This document shows, in pieces, positions 35,577-44,350 of a stretch of DNA of 64,000 bases; position 1 is the stretch's first letter, and each line of letters starts with the position of its first letter. The notes beneath the pieces were generated by a model. That model saw only the letters and a list, made by a program, of their open reading frames with translations. It was not told where the DNA came from and did no database searches. This stretch comes from Bacteroidales bacterium (GTDB lineage Bacteria; Bacteroidota; Bacteroidia; Bacteroidales; Marinilabiliaceae), in assembly GCA_022768325.1 (NCBI GenBank), contig JALEMI010000034.1:17746-81745 (forward strand). Reading direction: 5' to 3'. Made by a program: the position numbers and the translations under genes.

Positions 35577-36245
35577 ATGATAAAGATAGGCGTTTATGAC
35601 AGCCACGCATTGATAGGCCAAGCGTTGGTGAAACTGGTGGGTGAAGCAGATGAGGAGTTCGAGGCGGTGGCTGTAAGCATGGACGTATCCGTGGCCGTTG
35701 GGAGCATAAAGAGTGACGGCGTGAACGTTGTCATTGTATGCGTGCACCATGGTGAGGAGGCCCCACTTGACTTCATAAAACTGCTGACCCAGCGATTTGA
35801 GCGTCTGCGGTGCGTAGCGGTACTGATGGACCCTACGGCTCACGTGGTGACGTGCGCCATAAAGAACGGCGCGAAGGGTGTCGTCTCGCCGGACGTGGAC
35901 ATGAACGAGCTTCGCCTGGCCATTAAGACGGTGCGTGGCGGGTTTGAGTATTTCAGCAAATCGATAACGGACGTACTCGTAGTGAAATATGTTGACGGCG
36001 TGGTTAGCGGAGAGCAACAGAACAAGGCGAAACCCGCGCCAGCCATTGACGCCCTGAGCTCTCGACAAATAGAGATATTGAAGCTGTGGGGCAGCAACAT
36101 GAGCAATAAGGACATTGCGGACAAACTATTCTTGAGCGTTCGCACCGTTGAAAGCCACAAGAACCACATAATGCAAAAGCTGAACCTGAAGACGACTGTA
36201 GACATCATCAGGTTCGGCATTCGCAATAACATTATTGATTTATAA
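35577..36245 (+). CDS. NarL/LuxR-type response regulator with atypical receiver
   Basis: A 222-residue DNA-binding regulator. Residues 1-120 have the receiver fold (IKIGVYDSHALIGQAL at the start, CAIKNGAKGVVSP near the end). The position of the phospho-accepting Asp after the third strand is Cys55 (VVIVCVHHG instead of the usual VVLxD). The C-terminal LuxR/GerE helix-turn-helix (~152-217) is intact: LSSRQIEILKLWGSNMSNKDIA then SVRTVESHKNHIMQKL. No histidine kinase gene is adjacent. It probably does not respond to phosphorylation in the usual way. Single gene, convergent with nudC. Confidence 0.85.
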   Translation: MIKIGVYDSHALIGQALVKLVGEADEEFEAVAVSMDVSVAVGSIKSDGVNVVIVCVHHGEEAPLDFIKLLTQRFERLRCVAVLMDPTAHVVTCAIKNGAKGVVSPDVDMNELRLAIKTVRGGFEYFSKSITDVLVVKYVDGVVSGEQQNKAKPAPAIDALSSRQIEILKLWGSNMSNKDIADKLFLSVRTVESHKNHIMQKLNLKTTVDIIRFGIRNNIIDL

Positions 36246-36265
36246 TCCCTTAGGGGGGAAAAGCA

Positions 36266-37036
36266 TTACGCCTCGCCCGTCCACTCGTCGATGAGTTGGC
36301 GGGCGATGCTCATTTTGCCTGGCAGCGCGGGGAGAGCGTCGCGCTTGAAGAACTTGGCATCGATAAGCTCCTCCTCTTGGATCTTAATCTCGCCGCTGAC
36401 GTATTTGGCGACAAAGCCAATCATGAGGCCAGAGGGGAAAGGCCAGGGCTGGCTGGCAGCATAGCGGATGTTGTCGATCTCGAGTCCCGTCTCCTCGCGC
36501 ACCTCGCGGCGGACGCACTCTTCGAGGCTCTCTCCGACCTCGACAAAGCCGGCTACGAGGCCATAGTGGTCATCGCGGAAATTGCGGGCGCGAACCATGA
36601 GAATCTCGTCGTCGCCCCGCTCTACACGGACAATGATGGCGGGCGATATGGGAGGATAGGTCTCGTGGCCACAGGCGGGGCACTTCTTGGAGATGTCGGT
36701 CAGCGGTTGAAGTTTTGCGCCGCACTCGGGGCAGAAGTGGCTTTGGGCTTCCCAGAAGACCATCTGCTTGGCCTTGCCTGCGGCATTGAACTCGTCGCGG
36801 CGCATGGTGAGAAAGAGTGGGCGGAAATCGACAGCCTGGAGCGAAGAGGAAGAGGGCCACTCGGCGAGGTATGTAGCGACGAGGTCGGCACTATTGGCAT
36901 GAACCGTGATGAGCTTGGCGTCGGCGGGAAGGAGTTTTTCGACATCGGCGACGGTCGGGAGAGCTGGCGCATCGGGCATTTGCTTGACAACCATCTGCCC
37001 ACGACCGACGAATATGCATATATTGTTGGAATTCAT
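36266..37036 (-). CDS. nudC: NudC-type Nudix hydrolase (NADH / NAD-cap pyrophosphatase)
   Basis: A 256-residue Nudix enzyme. A zinc ribbon is formed by Cys102, Cys105, Cys119 and Cys122. The Nudix box GFVEVGESLEECVRREVREE runs from 163. SQPWPFPSG (from 195) is the motif that separates NudC from other Nudix families. E. coli NudC hydrolyses NADH and removes NAD caps from RNA. Length is typical (257). The start MNSNNICIF at 37036 is kept; no better start is evident. It lies after the terminator of the nucleotidyltransferase gene and must have its own promoter in 37037-37091, which I could not locate. Confidence 0.92.
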   Translation of the reverse strand: MNSNNICIFVGRGQMVVKQMPDAPALPTVADVEKLLPADAKLITVHANSADLVATYLAEWPSSSSLQAVDFRPLFLTMRRDEFNAAGKAKQMVFWEAQSHFCPECGAKLQPLTDISKKCPACGHETYPPISPAIIVRVERGDDEILMVRARNFRDDHYGLVAGFVEVGESLEECVRREVREETGLEIDNIRYAASQPWPFPSGLMIGFVAKYVSGEIKIQEEELIDAKFFKRDALPALPGKMSIARQLIDEWTGEA

Positions 37037-37091
37037 ATAGATAGGGATGAAGTATTGGCGAAAGTCAGCCTAAAATATTTTGAGAGTAAGA

Positions 37092-37121
37092 GAGGCTGGC
37101 GAAATCTGTTTCGCCAGCCTC
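37092..37121 (-). terminator. Hairpin terminator after the nucleotidyltransferase gene
   Basis: Bases 37092-37104 pair perfectly with 37109-37121 (13 bp, 4-base loop). The T-run on the minus strand is weak (TCTTACTCTC). Confidence 0.7.
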
Positions 37122-37148
37122 AGTCGCTATGGTTATGCAGAAAAGAGC

Positions 37149-38060
37149 TTAGAACAGCTTAGCGGGATATTCGCCCTTGTCGATGAGGGCTTGAATCTTG
37201 TCGACCACTCCTTGGCGGTCGGCGGCGTAGGTGACGCCGAACCAGTGGCTTGTGGTGTCGAGCACCTTGACTGTCGCTGTCTTATCGTTGATGAGCTTAT
37301 TGACCATGAGCGGGATGAAGAACTCGGCCTTGAGATTGGTCATGTTCTTGGGGTCGGAGAGGAACTCCTTGAAGTAGGCCTCGCTGTGAGCGAAGTAGTC
37401 GGGGGTGAAGCCCCAGACGTTCATGGAGACGGGGGTATTGTCTGGCACGGCGACCCATTTGCCCTCCTCGTCCTTGTAGCATACGGGGCCGTCGACCCTC
37501 ATGATCTCGGTGCGCTCGACGACGGTTGTGAGATTGCCGTTCTCGTCGGTGGAGCAGATGCCGCGAGCGACGGTGCCGCTCTCGCTGAGGGTATTGCCGA
37601 CGCGGAAACCGACCATGCAATAGTCGTTCTTAGCGTCTTGCGGGAGGTTGGAGAGGTACTTGCCGATGACGGCGAACGTATCGCGGCCATAGAAATCGTC
37701 GGCATTGATTACGGCGAAAGGCTCTTTGATGACATCCTTGCCCATCAGGACGGCGTGGTTGGTGCCCCATGGTTTTTGGCGACCTTCGGGGCAAGTGAAG
37801 CCCTCGGGGAGGTCGTTGATGCTCTGGAAGACGAGCTCTGTAGGGATGTGACCTTCGTACTTGGAGAGAACCTTCTCGCGGAAAGCGTCCTCAAAATCTT
37901 TTCGGATGACGAAGACAACCTTGCCGAAGCCGCCACGGATGGCGTCGAAGATGGAGTAGTCCATGATTGTCTCGCCATTGGGGCCGAGACCGTCGAGCTG
38001 CTTGAGACCGCCGTAGCGGCTACCCATTCCTGCGGCGAGGACGAAAAGTGTTGGTTTCAT
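37149..38060 (-). CDS. Sugar-phosphate nucleotidyltransferase family protein
   Basis: A 303-residue cytosolic protein of the NTP_transferase family. LAAGMGSRYGGLKQ (8-21) is the nucleotide-binding signature, and INADDFYG (~118-125) carries the metal-binding Asp. KPWGTNHAVLMG is the substrate strand. Members join NTP with a sugar-1-phosphate to make activated sugars. The exact sugar and nucleotide cannot be read from the sequence, and no capsule or LPS genes are adjacent. Single-gene unit between nudC and clpA. Confidence 0.8.
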   Translation of the reverse strand: MKPTLFVLAAGMGSRYGGLKQLDGLGPNGETIMDYSIFDAIRGGFGKVVFVIRKDFEDAFREKVLSKYEGHIPTELVFQSINDLPEGFTCPEGRQKPWGTNHAVLMGKDVIKEPFAVINADDFYGRDTFAVIGKYLSNLPQDAKNDYCMVGFRVGNTLSESGTVARGICSTDENGNLTTVVERTEIMRVDGPVCYKDEEGKWVAVPDNTPVSMNVWGFTPDYFAHSEAYFKEFLSDPKNMTNLKAEFFIPLMVNKLINDKTATVKVLDTTSHWFGVTYAADRQGVVDKIQALIDKGEYPAKLF

Positions 38061-38109
38061 AGTTCTGACTATTTATAATGCCATTATATATAGAACAAAT
38101 TTTTGGAGT

Positions 38110-40449
38110 CTATTTATTTACGGAGACTTTGAGCTTATCTCCATCCTTGTCGACAGCGAGGGTGTCTCCCTCCTTCACTCCACCGAAGAGGAGAGCCTCC
38201 ATGAGAGCGGGTTTGAGAAGCTTGCCGATGGAGCGATCCATCTCTCGTGCGCCATAGTGGGAAGAGAAACCCGTGCCGAGGAGAACCTCGCGGGCCTCGG
38301 GGGAGAGCGAGAAACGGACATTTCGCTTCTTCTCGAGAATGGACTGCAACTCGGACACTTTGCGGTCGAGAATCTGCACGGCCATATCGCGGCTCATGTC
38401 GTGGAAAGAGACGATTTGGGTGAGCCTATTGAGGAACTCGGGCGCGAAGACCCTCTTAAGCTCGGCACCCATGACCTCGCTCTTCTCGCTGTTGGCACCG
38501 AAACCGAGGCCTTTGCCAGTGGCGAAACGCGCACCGGCGTTGGACGTCATGATGATAATCGTGCCCGTGAAATCGGCCTTCTGCCCCTTATTGTCGGTGA
38601 GCTTGGCGTAGTCGAGGACTTGGAGGAGGAGATTGAAGACTGCGGAATGGGCTTTCTCAATCTCGTCGAAGAGGAGGACGCAGTGGGGATTCTTGCGGAC
38701 GGCATCGGTAAGGAGGCCTCCGTCGTCGTAGCCTACATAGCCTGCGGGAGAGCCGACGAGCTTGGAGACCGTATGTTGTTCGGAATACTCACTCATGTCG
38801 AAACGGATGAGACGCGTACCCAATTCGGCAGCGAGGACCTTTGCCAGCTCGGTCTTTCCGACACCCGTGGGACCTACAAAAAGGTAGGACGCGAGAGGCT
38901 TGGAATCGTCGCTCAGGCCAGCTTTGGCGAGGAGGACGCTCTGCGCGACACCATGGACTGCCTCGTCTTGGCCAAAAATCTTCTTCAAGATGTTGGGTTC
39001 AAGCTCGCGGAGACGCTCCTCCTTTGTCTCGCGCATGGAGATATTGTCAAAGCCCATGGCCTTGAGATAGTTATCTACCGAAGCGCGGGAGACAATCTTA
39101 GGCTCGGGTTTCTTCTTAAGCGACGCCTTCATCTCGGTGAAAGCGCAGACGCTCTCAAGGAGGTCGATGGCTCGGCCGGGCATTGCCATCTCCTTGGAAT
39201 AGGACGAGAGGGCGGTATCGACAACGTAGTCGACGACCCCATCCTCGCTCTTAAGGAGATGCTTGCTGACGATGCCATCGATGGCAATTGAGAGAATATT
39301 GCGGCAATCGGGGTCAACCTTTGGCTCGGCGAGGTCAATCCTTGTGAAATTCTTCTCGATGTAGGGATTGTTTTGCGTGAGCCTCTTGTATTGCTCGAAC
39401 GTCGCGGTAGTGACGATTCGGGCATCGGTGTCTTGCGTGAGCGAGATGAGCAGTTTGAGCGTGTCGGGCGTCGTATCGTTGACATTTTGAGGGACCATGT
39501 CTGCCATGTTGTCGACGAAGATGACGGCCATAGACGTTGCGCCGTCTGGCATAGTCACCGAGCCGATGATGTCGGCAATATGGTTCTCAATCTCGTCGGT
39601 ATAGGATACGCCCGTGACTACGGCAGAGGGGTTGAGCTTGTAGAACTTCGCGCCATTGAAGCGCGAGCCTGAGCGGAAATCGTTGTGGGCCTTGATGAGA
39701 CCCTTAATCATGGCCGACTTGCCGACACCACGGTCGCCGACGAAGACGATGTTACCCTTGTGGGACTTGAGGAGCGTCATGATGGCCCGCCTCAGATCGT
39801 CCTCTCGGCCGTAGAAATCGAAGCCGCTGTAGCTGAGATTGTCGTTGAGGAGGACACACGCCTCGTCCTCCCTGTCCACCTCGTCGTCGTAGTCGTCGGA
39901 GTCGAAATCGTCATCGTCATCAAACTCGACATCTTGCTTACGGTCGCCGAAGAACGGGTCGTTTTCTGGCTCATCCAAATAGTAGAGGTCGGCGTACTTC
40001 TTGAGGATGACCTTCATCACCCGAGGCTTGATGAACTGGTGGAGAATGCGGCTTGCGTCGGTGGGTTGGTAGAGGTAGAGAGCGGAGAAATAGAAGAAAA
40101 CGGAGTAAGGGCTCTGCGTACTCTCCGCCATTTGCCTTGATTGTTCGAAGACGGCACGTGCGGCTACGGAATCCTCAATCCTGTACTCCTTAGACTTGGG
40201 GACGCATTCAAGCTCGCCGATGTAGTTATCCACCTCATCGACCAAGCCCTTGTAGTTCACCTTGTGGTCTTGGAGGAGGGTTCGCACTTGCTCTTTGCCG
40301 AGCAAAACGCGCAGATAGACCTCGGGCGTGCAGAACTGCAGCCTCTTCTGCTTGGCAAACTCAGTGACTTCCCTAAGGAAAAAAACGAGTTGCTGAAAGT
40401 CTCTCGTCTCTAAGTATCGGTCTTTCGCTAAATTGTTTCTTTTAGGCAT
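38110..40449 (-). CDS. clpA: ATP-dependent Clp protease ATP-binding subunit ClpA
   Basis: A 779-residue AAA+ unfoldase. The start at 40449 (MPKRNNLAKDRY) overlaps the clpS stop by 8 bases; the frame runs further up but within clpS. After the N-domain (1-165) comes a very acidic linker (~173-197, mostly Asp/Glu). D1 has Walker A GDRGVGKS (238-245) and D2 has GPTGVGKTE. KGLGFGANS sits where E. coli ClpA has its ClpP-binding IGL loop, consistent with ClpP docking. Slightly longer than E. coli ClpA (758), mainly through the linker. clpP is not in the window. Confidence 0.93.
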   Translation of the reverse strand: MPKRNNLAKDRYLETRDFQQLVFFLREVTEFAKQKRLQFCTPEVYLRVLLGKEQVRTLLQDHKVNYKGLVDEVDNYIGELECVPKSKEYRIEDSVAARAVFEQSRQMAESTQSPYSVFFYFSALYLYQPTDASRILHQFIKPRVMKVILKKYADLYYLDEPENDPFFGDRKQDVEFDDDDDFDSDDYDDEVDREDEACVLLNDNLSYSGFDFYGREDDLRRAIMTLLKSHKGNIVFVGDRGVGKSAMIKGLIKAHNDFRSGSRFNGAKFYKLNPSAVVTGVSYTDEIENHIADIIGSVTMPDGATSMAVIFVDNMADMVPQNVNDTTPDTLKLLISLTQDTDARIVTTATFEQYKRLTQNNPYIEKNFTRIDLAEPKVDPDCRNILSIAIDGIVSKHLLKSEDGVVDYVVDTALSSYSKEMAMPGRAIDLLESVCAFTEMKASLKKKPEPKIVSRASVDNYLKAMGFDNISMRETKEERLRELEPNILKKIFGQDEAVHGVAQSVLLAKAGLSDDSKPLASYLFVGPTGVGKTELAKVLAAELGTRLIRFDMSEYSEQHTVSKLVGSPAGYVGYDDGGLLTDAVRKNPHCVLLFDEIEKAHSAVFNLLLQVLDYAKLTDNKGQKADFTGTIIIMTSNAGARFATGKGLGFGANSEKSEVMGAELKRVFAPEFLNRLTQIVSFHDMSRDMAVQILDRKVSELQSILEKKRNVRFSLSPEAREVLLGTGFSSHYGAREMDRSIGKLLKPALMEALLFGGVKEGDTLAVDKDGDKLKVSVNK

Positions 40450-40744
40450 CTTCGGTTTTAATTCTGAGCGGGAAATTTTCGGCGCGCGCCATAGCCATGC
40501 CGGCTTCGGCTTTGCTTTCGGCAATATCTTTTGGATAAACTCCGACCACAGCACTGCCGTTACGGTCTATGGCAGAAGTTGTTCTTTCGGCCTCATCGTG
40601 CTCCATGAAAAAGACATCCTCGAGCATACGGGTGACGAACTCGAAAGTTGTCACGTCGTCGTTGAGGACGATGACTTTACACTTGTTAGGCTCCTTGGTC
40701 TTGCGCCTCGGCAGACGAGATGCGACCTTCTGTAACTGTTCCAT
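40442..40744 (-). CDS. clpS: ClpS adaptor
   Basis: A 100-residue adaptor that delivers N-degron substrates to ClpA. KCKVIVLNDDVTTFEFVTRMLEDVF is the conserved core with the NDD motif, and HDEAE follows. VGVYPKDIAESKAEAGMAMAR is the final helix region. Length is typical (106 in E. coli). Its stop codon lies inside the first codons of clpA (ATGCCTAA), so the two are translationally coupled. Confidence 0.92.
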   Translation of the reverse strand: MEQLQKVASRLPRRKTKEPNKCKVIVLNDDVTTFEFVTRMLEDVFFMEHDEAERTTSAIDRNGSAVVGVYPKDIAESKAEAGMAMARAENFPLRIKTEDA

Positions 40745-40782
40745 TTGAGAGTTGGCTGCAGGGTGTTGAGACTATCATCTTG

Positions 40783-40814
40783 CTAAATTAAACATTTTAA
40801 ACCCAAAGCTCAAA
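40783..40814 (-). promoter_or_regulatory. Promoter of clpS-clpA
   Basis: On the minus strand TTTG (40811-40814) and TAATTTAG (40783-40790, one mismatch to TAnnTTTG) with a 20-base gap. The -33 lies in the T-run of the upstream terminator. The same TAATTTAG variant occurs in front of mraZ. Confidence 0.55.
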
Positions 40815-40870
40815 AAAAGAGCCTGCCACGACCAGCCGCGCGACAGAAAGCGCGGCGAGCCGTGGCAGGC
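40812..40870 (-). terminator. Intrinsic terminator of the second metY
   Basis: A two-part stem: 40821-40830 with 40861-40870 and GCCGCGC with GCGCGGC inside it, followed on the minus strand by a run of seven T. Confidence 0.93.
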
Positions 40871-40905
40871 AAGGCATATTAAAGAACAGGTTCGGTATGG
40901 CTAAA

Positions 40906-42195
40906 TTAGATCTGCGCGAAAGCCTGGTCGATGTCGGCGATGATGTCGTCGATGTGCTCGGTGCCGATAGAGAGGCGGACCGTAGAGGGGGTGATGTGCT
41001 GTTGCTCGAGCTCCTCGGGGCTGAGCTGTGAGTGTGTCGTCGTGGCGGGATGGATGGCGAGGCTCTTGACATCGGCGACATTGGCGAGGAGGGAGAAAAT
41101 CTTCAGCGCGTCGATGAACGTCCACGCCTCTTCTTGGCCGCCTTTGATCTCGAAAGTGAAGATGGAGCCGCCACCGTTGGGGAAGTACTTGTTGTAGAGC
41201 TCATGGTCGGGATGGTAGGCGAGGGCAGGGTGATTGACCCGCGCCACCTTGGGGTGCTTGGAGAGATAGTCTACCACCTTGAGGGCGTTGTAGACGTGAC
41301 GCTCAACTCGGAGGGACAGCGTCTCAAGGCCTTGGAGCAAGATGAAGGCGTTGAAGGGCGAGATGGTTGCACCAGTATCGCGGAGCAAGACGGCGCGGAT
41401 GCGGGTGACGAAAGCTGCTGCTCCGGCGACATCGGCGAACACGGCACCGTGGTAAGAGGGGTCGGGCTTGGCGAGTGTCGGGTACTTATCGGCGTTCTTC
41501 TTCCAATCGAAGGTGCCGCCGTCGACAACTACGCCGCCGAGGCTTGAGCCGTGACCGCCGATGAACTTGGTGGCGGAGTGGACGACAATGTCGGCACCAT
41601 GTTCGATAGGACGGATGAGGAAAGGCGTGCCGAAAGTATTGTCGACGATGAAGACGACATTATGGCGGTGGGCGACCTCAGCGATGGCGTCAAGATTAGT
41701 GACATCGGAATTGGGGTTTCCGAAGGTCTCGGCGTAGACGACCTTTGTCTCGGGGAGGATGGCAGCTTCGAGGGCAGCGAGGTCGTTGACGTTGACGATT
41801 GTATACTTGACGCCCTGAGCGGCAAGAGTGTGGGTGATGAGATTGTAGGAACCGCCATAAAGGTTGTCGGCCGCTACGACATGGTCGCCTGGGAGAAGGA
41901 TGTTTTGGAGGGCGTAAGTGATTGCCGCGGCACCAGAGGCGACAGCCAGACCTGCCACACCACCTTCGAGAGCCGCCACGCGGTCTTCAAAAACGCCCTG
42001 AGTGGAGTTGGTAAGACGGCCGTAGATGTTACCCGCGTCACGGAGTCCGAAGCGGTCGGCGGCGTGTTGGGAATTGCGGAAGACGTATGACGTGGTCTGG
42101 TAGATGGGCACTGCACGTGCGTCGGTTGCGGGATCGGGATTCTCTTGACCAACATGAACTTGAAGGGTCTCGAAGTGAAGTTTGCTCTGTGCCAT
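40906..42195 (-). CDS. O-acetylhomoserine sulfhydrylase (MetY-type), second copy
   Basis: A 429-residue PLP enzyme of the Cys/Met metabolism family. The PLP lysine is Lys210 in [24 protein letters not shown] and VDNTFGTP are cofactor-pocket motifs. FIGGHG after the Lys and the [21 protein letters not shown]-terminus are typical of O-acetylhomoserine (thiol) lyases. The start at 42195 ([14 protein letters not shown]) fits family alignments; an in-frame ATG at 42270 would add 25 residues that look unrelated. It is diverged from the first copy, so the two may differ in sulfur donor or regulation. Confidence 0.9.
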   Translation of the reverse strand: MAQSKLHFETLQVHVGQENPDPATDARAVPIYQTTSYVFRNSQHAADRFGLRDAGNIYGRLTNSTQGVFEDRVAALEGGVAGLAVASGAAAITYALQNILLPGDHVVAADNLYGGSYNLITHTLAAQGVKYTIVNVNDLAALEAAILPETKVVYAETFGNPNSDVTNLDAIAEVAHRHNVVFIVDNTFGTPFLIRPIEHGADIVVHSATKFIGGHGSSLGGVVVDGGTFDWKKNADKYPTLAKPDPSYHGAVFADVAGAAAFVTRIRAVLLRDTGATISPFNAFILLQGLETLSLRVERHVYNALKVVDYLSKHPKVARVNHPALAYHPDHELYNKYFPNGGGSIFTFEIKGGQEEAWTFIDALKIFSLLANVADVKSLAIHPATTTHSQLSPEELEQQHITPSTVRLSIGTEHIDDIIADIDQAFAQI

Positions 42196-42486
42196 AGTAT
42201 TGATTCTTTTATTTTGTTTCTTGTTTATGAAATTTGTCTGTTTTGTCGTCGTGAGATTCATTTCTCTCATCTTGACATTGCAAAGATGCGCACATCTCTA
42301 ATTCTGTCCTAATAATTCAACTTATATTAGAAAACCATTCTGAAAATTCTAATTTAACAGAACGAACATAAGGATTAGCACCCCAAAAACAGCATTTGGC
42401 AGAATGGACGCAAGAAAGGCCTCCCCCACCCTACGGGGCAAATATTGCTACCTTTGCCTCAGACCCAAACATTGAACCCCGAGAAT
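42196..42486. other. Divergent region metY / DUF5103 gene
   Basis: 291 bases. The minus strand has CATCTTTG (42281-42288), a one-mismatch -7 element, overlapped by the palindrome AGATG-CGCA-CATCT (42284-42297), a possible operator. An AT-rich stretch with a TTAGAA/TTCTAA inverted repeat (~42333-42358) follows. The plus-strand promoter of the DUF5103 gene is at the right end. Confidence 0.5.
42449..42456 (+). promoter_or_regulatory. -7 element of the DUF5103 gene
   Basis: TACCTTTG, an exact TAnnTTTG match, 30 bases before the chosen ATG. No clear -33. Confidence 0.6.
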
Positions 42487-43770
42487 ATGCTCAGAAAAGC
42501 AATGGTCATTGCCATGCTCGCCGCCGGAGCAGAGGCACAGGCAGGAGCCCCACCATCGTTCAGGATGTCGGGCGTAAAGACAGTAGAATTGCGCCACGAA
42601 TCGGCGGCGGACAGACGCGAGGGGCGCATCCCCGGCTGCATTGTGTGCCACCTTGGGCAGGCGGAGACGTTGACCTTGGACTTCGACGTCATTGACGGAG
42701 CCACGGAATCGCTCTATTACAGCTTTGTGCATTATGACGCGCGGTGGGAGACGTCGGACATGATGGAGATGGAATACGTCAGCGGGCTGAACAAGATATA
42801 CGGGGCGGAGACATCGCGGCTGTCGTTCAACACGACCGTGGCGTTTGTGCACTACACGATGACGATAAGCACGGAGACGCTCTTGGCATCGGGCAACTAC
42901 ATGATAGAGGTGCGTGACGCCGCTGACGAACGCCTCGTATTGAGCGAGCCGATGTGGCTGACGGAAGACGCGTGCGGACTGGGGGTGAGAGTGGACAAGG
43001 GGGAAGCGACCCAAGAGATAGACGTGGCGGTGAAATGGCCTCGGCACGGGCTTATGCAGCCCGAGACGCAGATGACGATTTGCGCATGGCAGAACAAGCG
43101 GACGGACGACATACGATACGCTGAGGGGCCTACCTACGTACGTCAGGACGAGATAACGTATCAGCACCTTGACGAATGGCGTTTTTGCGGCGGGACGGAG
43201 TGGCGATGGCTCGACAGCCGGAGCATCAGACAGCTGGGGATAAGCGACTCGCGGGTGGAATTTGCGGGCGGGATGTACAACTACACCCTTGCCACGGACA
43301 CTCGCCCGAAGGGGTATAGCTATCACGAAGACTTTGACGGCGGGCAATGGGTAGAGACCCACGACCGACGTGACGACGAGGCGGAGCTTGTGGCGGACTA
43401 TGCCATAGCCCACTTCACGTATGCCCCACCCGACCCGTCGATATTGACAACGCACGACGTATACGTGATAGGCGACGCGACGGGATGGGAGCCGACGAGC
43501 GGCAATAGGCTTGAAGCCGACGGCTCGACAATGAGCTTCCGCGGGCAGAGCCTCGTGAAACAGGGCCTCATGAACTACCTATACGTATCGCGCCCTAAGC
43601 GACAGAGGCGAGAAGCCCCGCAAATGACGGACACGGAGGGATGTTACGGGCAGACTGAGAACGACTACCACATTGCAGTATACGTCCGCAAGCCGGGCGA
43701 CACGTATGATCACCTCGTGGCGTTTAAGACGCACAACACCCTCACGTCGCGGAGCGAGTTTATCAACTGA
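42487..43770 (+). CDS. DUF5103 protein (type IX secretion plug-like)
   Basis: A 427-residue exported protein. ATG 42487 (MLRKAMVIAMLAAGAEAQAG) gives a signal peptide and lies just after the -7 element; the earlier ATG at 42445 precedes the transcript start. The protein is mostly beta, with aromatic-rich stretches LYYSFVHYDARW, DEWRFCGGTEWRWLDSR and a C-terminal NDYHIAVYVRKPGDTYDHLV. These match the DUF5103 family, whose Flavobacterium member (PlugP) plugs the SprA translocon of type IX secretion. No other T9SS gene is in the window, so a link to T9SS here is inference from the family. Confidence 0.7.
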   Translation: MLRKAMVIAMLAAGAEAQAGAPPSFRMSGVKTVELRHESAADRREGRIPGCIVCHLGQAETLTLDFDVIDGATESLYYSFVHYDARWETSDMMEMEYVSGLNKIYGAETSRLSFNTTVAFVHYTMTISTETLLASGNYMIEVRDAADERLVLSEPMWLTEDACGLGVRVDKGEATQEIDVAVKWPRHGLMQPETQMTICAWQNKRTDDIRYAEGPTYVRQDEITYQHLDEWRFCGGTEWRWLDSRSIRQLGISDSRVEFAGGMYNYTLATDTRPKGYSYHEDFDGGQWVETHDRRDDEAELVADYAIAHFTYAPPDPSILTTHDVYVIGDATGWEPTSGNRLEADGSTMSFRGQSLVKQGLMNYLYVSRPKRQRREAPQMTDTEGCYGQTENDYHIAVYVRKPGDTYDHLVAFKTHNTLTSRSEFIN

Positions 43771-43792
43771 CGGAGGGGCGCAAGAAGCGGGA

Positions 43793-43835
43793 AACAAACC
43801 GCCCGAAGCGAGATGTTCGCTTCGGGCGGTTTGTT
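43793..43835. terminator. Bidirectional terminator between DUF5103 gene and yqeY
   Basis: Bases 43793-43811 pair perfectly with 43817-43835 (19 bp, 5-base loop) between convergent genes. Confidence 0.92.
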
Positions 43836-43868
43836 ATTGAAAGCCCCATAGGGGAGGGGCGTGGCGAC

Positions 43869-44324
43869 TTACATTGCGGAGAGAAGTTTCTTGACGCAAT
43901 CGGAGATGGCTTTGCCCTCGGCTCGTCCGGCGAGTTCTTTGGAGGCTGTGCCCATGACCTTGCCCATATCCTTGGCGGACGTGGCACCTACCTTGGCGAT
44001 GATGGCAGCCACGGCGGCTTCGAGCTCCTCGGCGGACATTGTTGCGGGGAGGTATGCGGCGATTACATCGGCTTGGGCAGTCTCGGTCTCGGCGAGGTCG
44101 GGTCGGTTCTGCTCAATGTAGATTTGCGCGGACTCGCGGCGTTGCTTGACCATCTTCTGGAGAATCTTGAAGACGTCGGCATCGGCGAGGTCGCCGTTTG
44201 CGCCTTTGGCTGTCATGGCTTCGAGCAATTCCTTCTTGATGCCCCTGACGGCTTCGAGGCGAGTGTGGTCGTGGGCCTTCATTGCGGCCTTGATGTCTTC
44301 TGTAATCTTTTCGATGAAGCTCAT
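43869..44324 (-). CDS. GatB/YqeY domain protein
   Basis: A 151-residue cytosolic protein of the YqeY family, related to the tail domain of GatB amidotransferase. MSFIEKITEDIKAAMKAHD begins the helical N-domain and the Glu/Ala-rich SAEELEAAVAAIIAKVG with KDMGKVMGTASKELAGRAEG is the family's C-terminal signature. Length is typical (~150). It follows ftsZ by 26 bases and ends the dcw transcript. The precise function is unknown; a role with tRNA has been proposed from the domain. Confidence 0.88.
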   Translation of the reverse strand: MSFIEKITEDIKAAMKAHDHTRLEAVRGIKKELLEAMTAKGANGDLADADVFKILQKMVKQRRESAQIYIEQNRPDLAETETAQADVIAAYLPATMSAEELEAAVAAIIAKVGATSAKDMGKVMGTASKELAGRAEGKAISDCVKKLLSAM

Positions 44325-44350
44325 AATGACTATGATTAAGGTGTTAGTGT

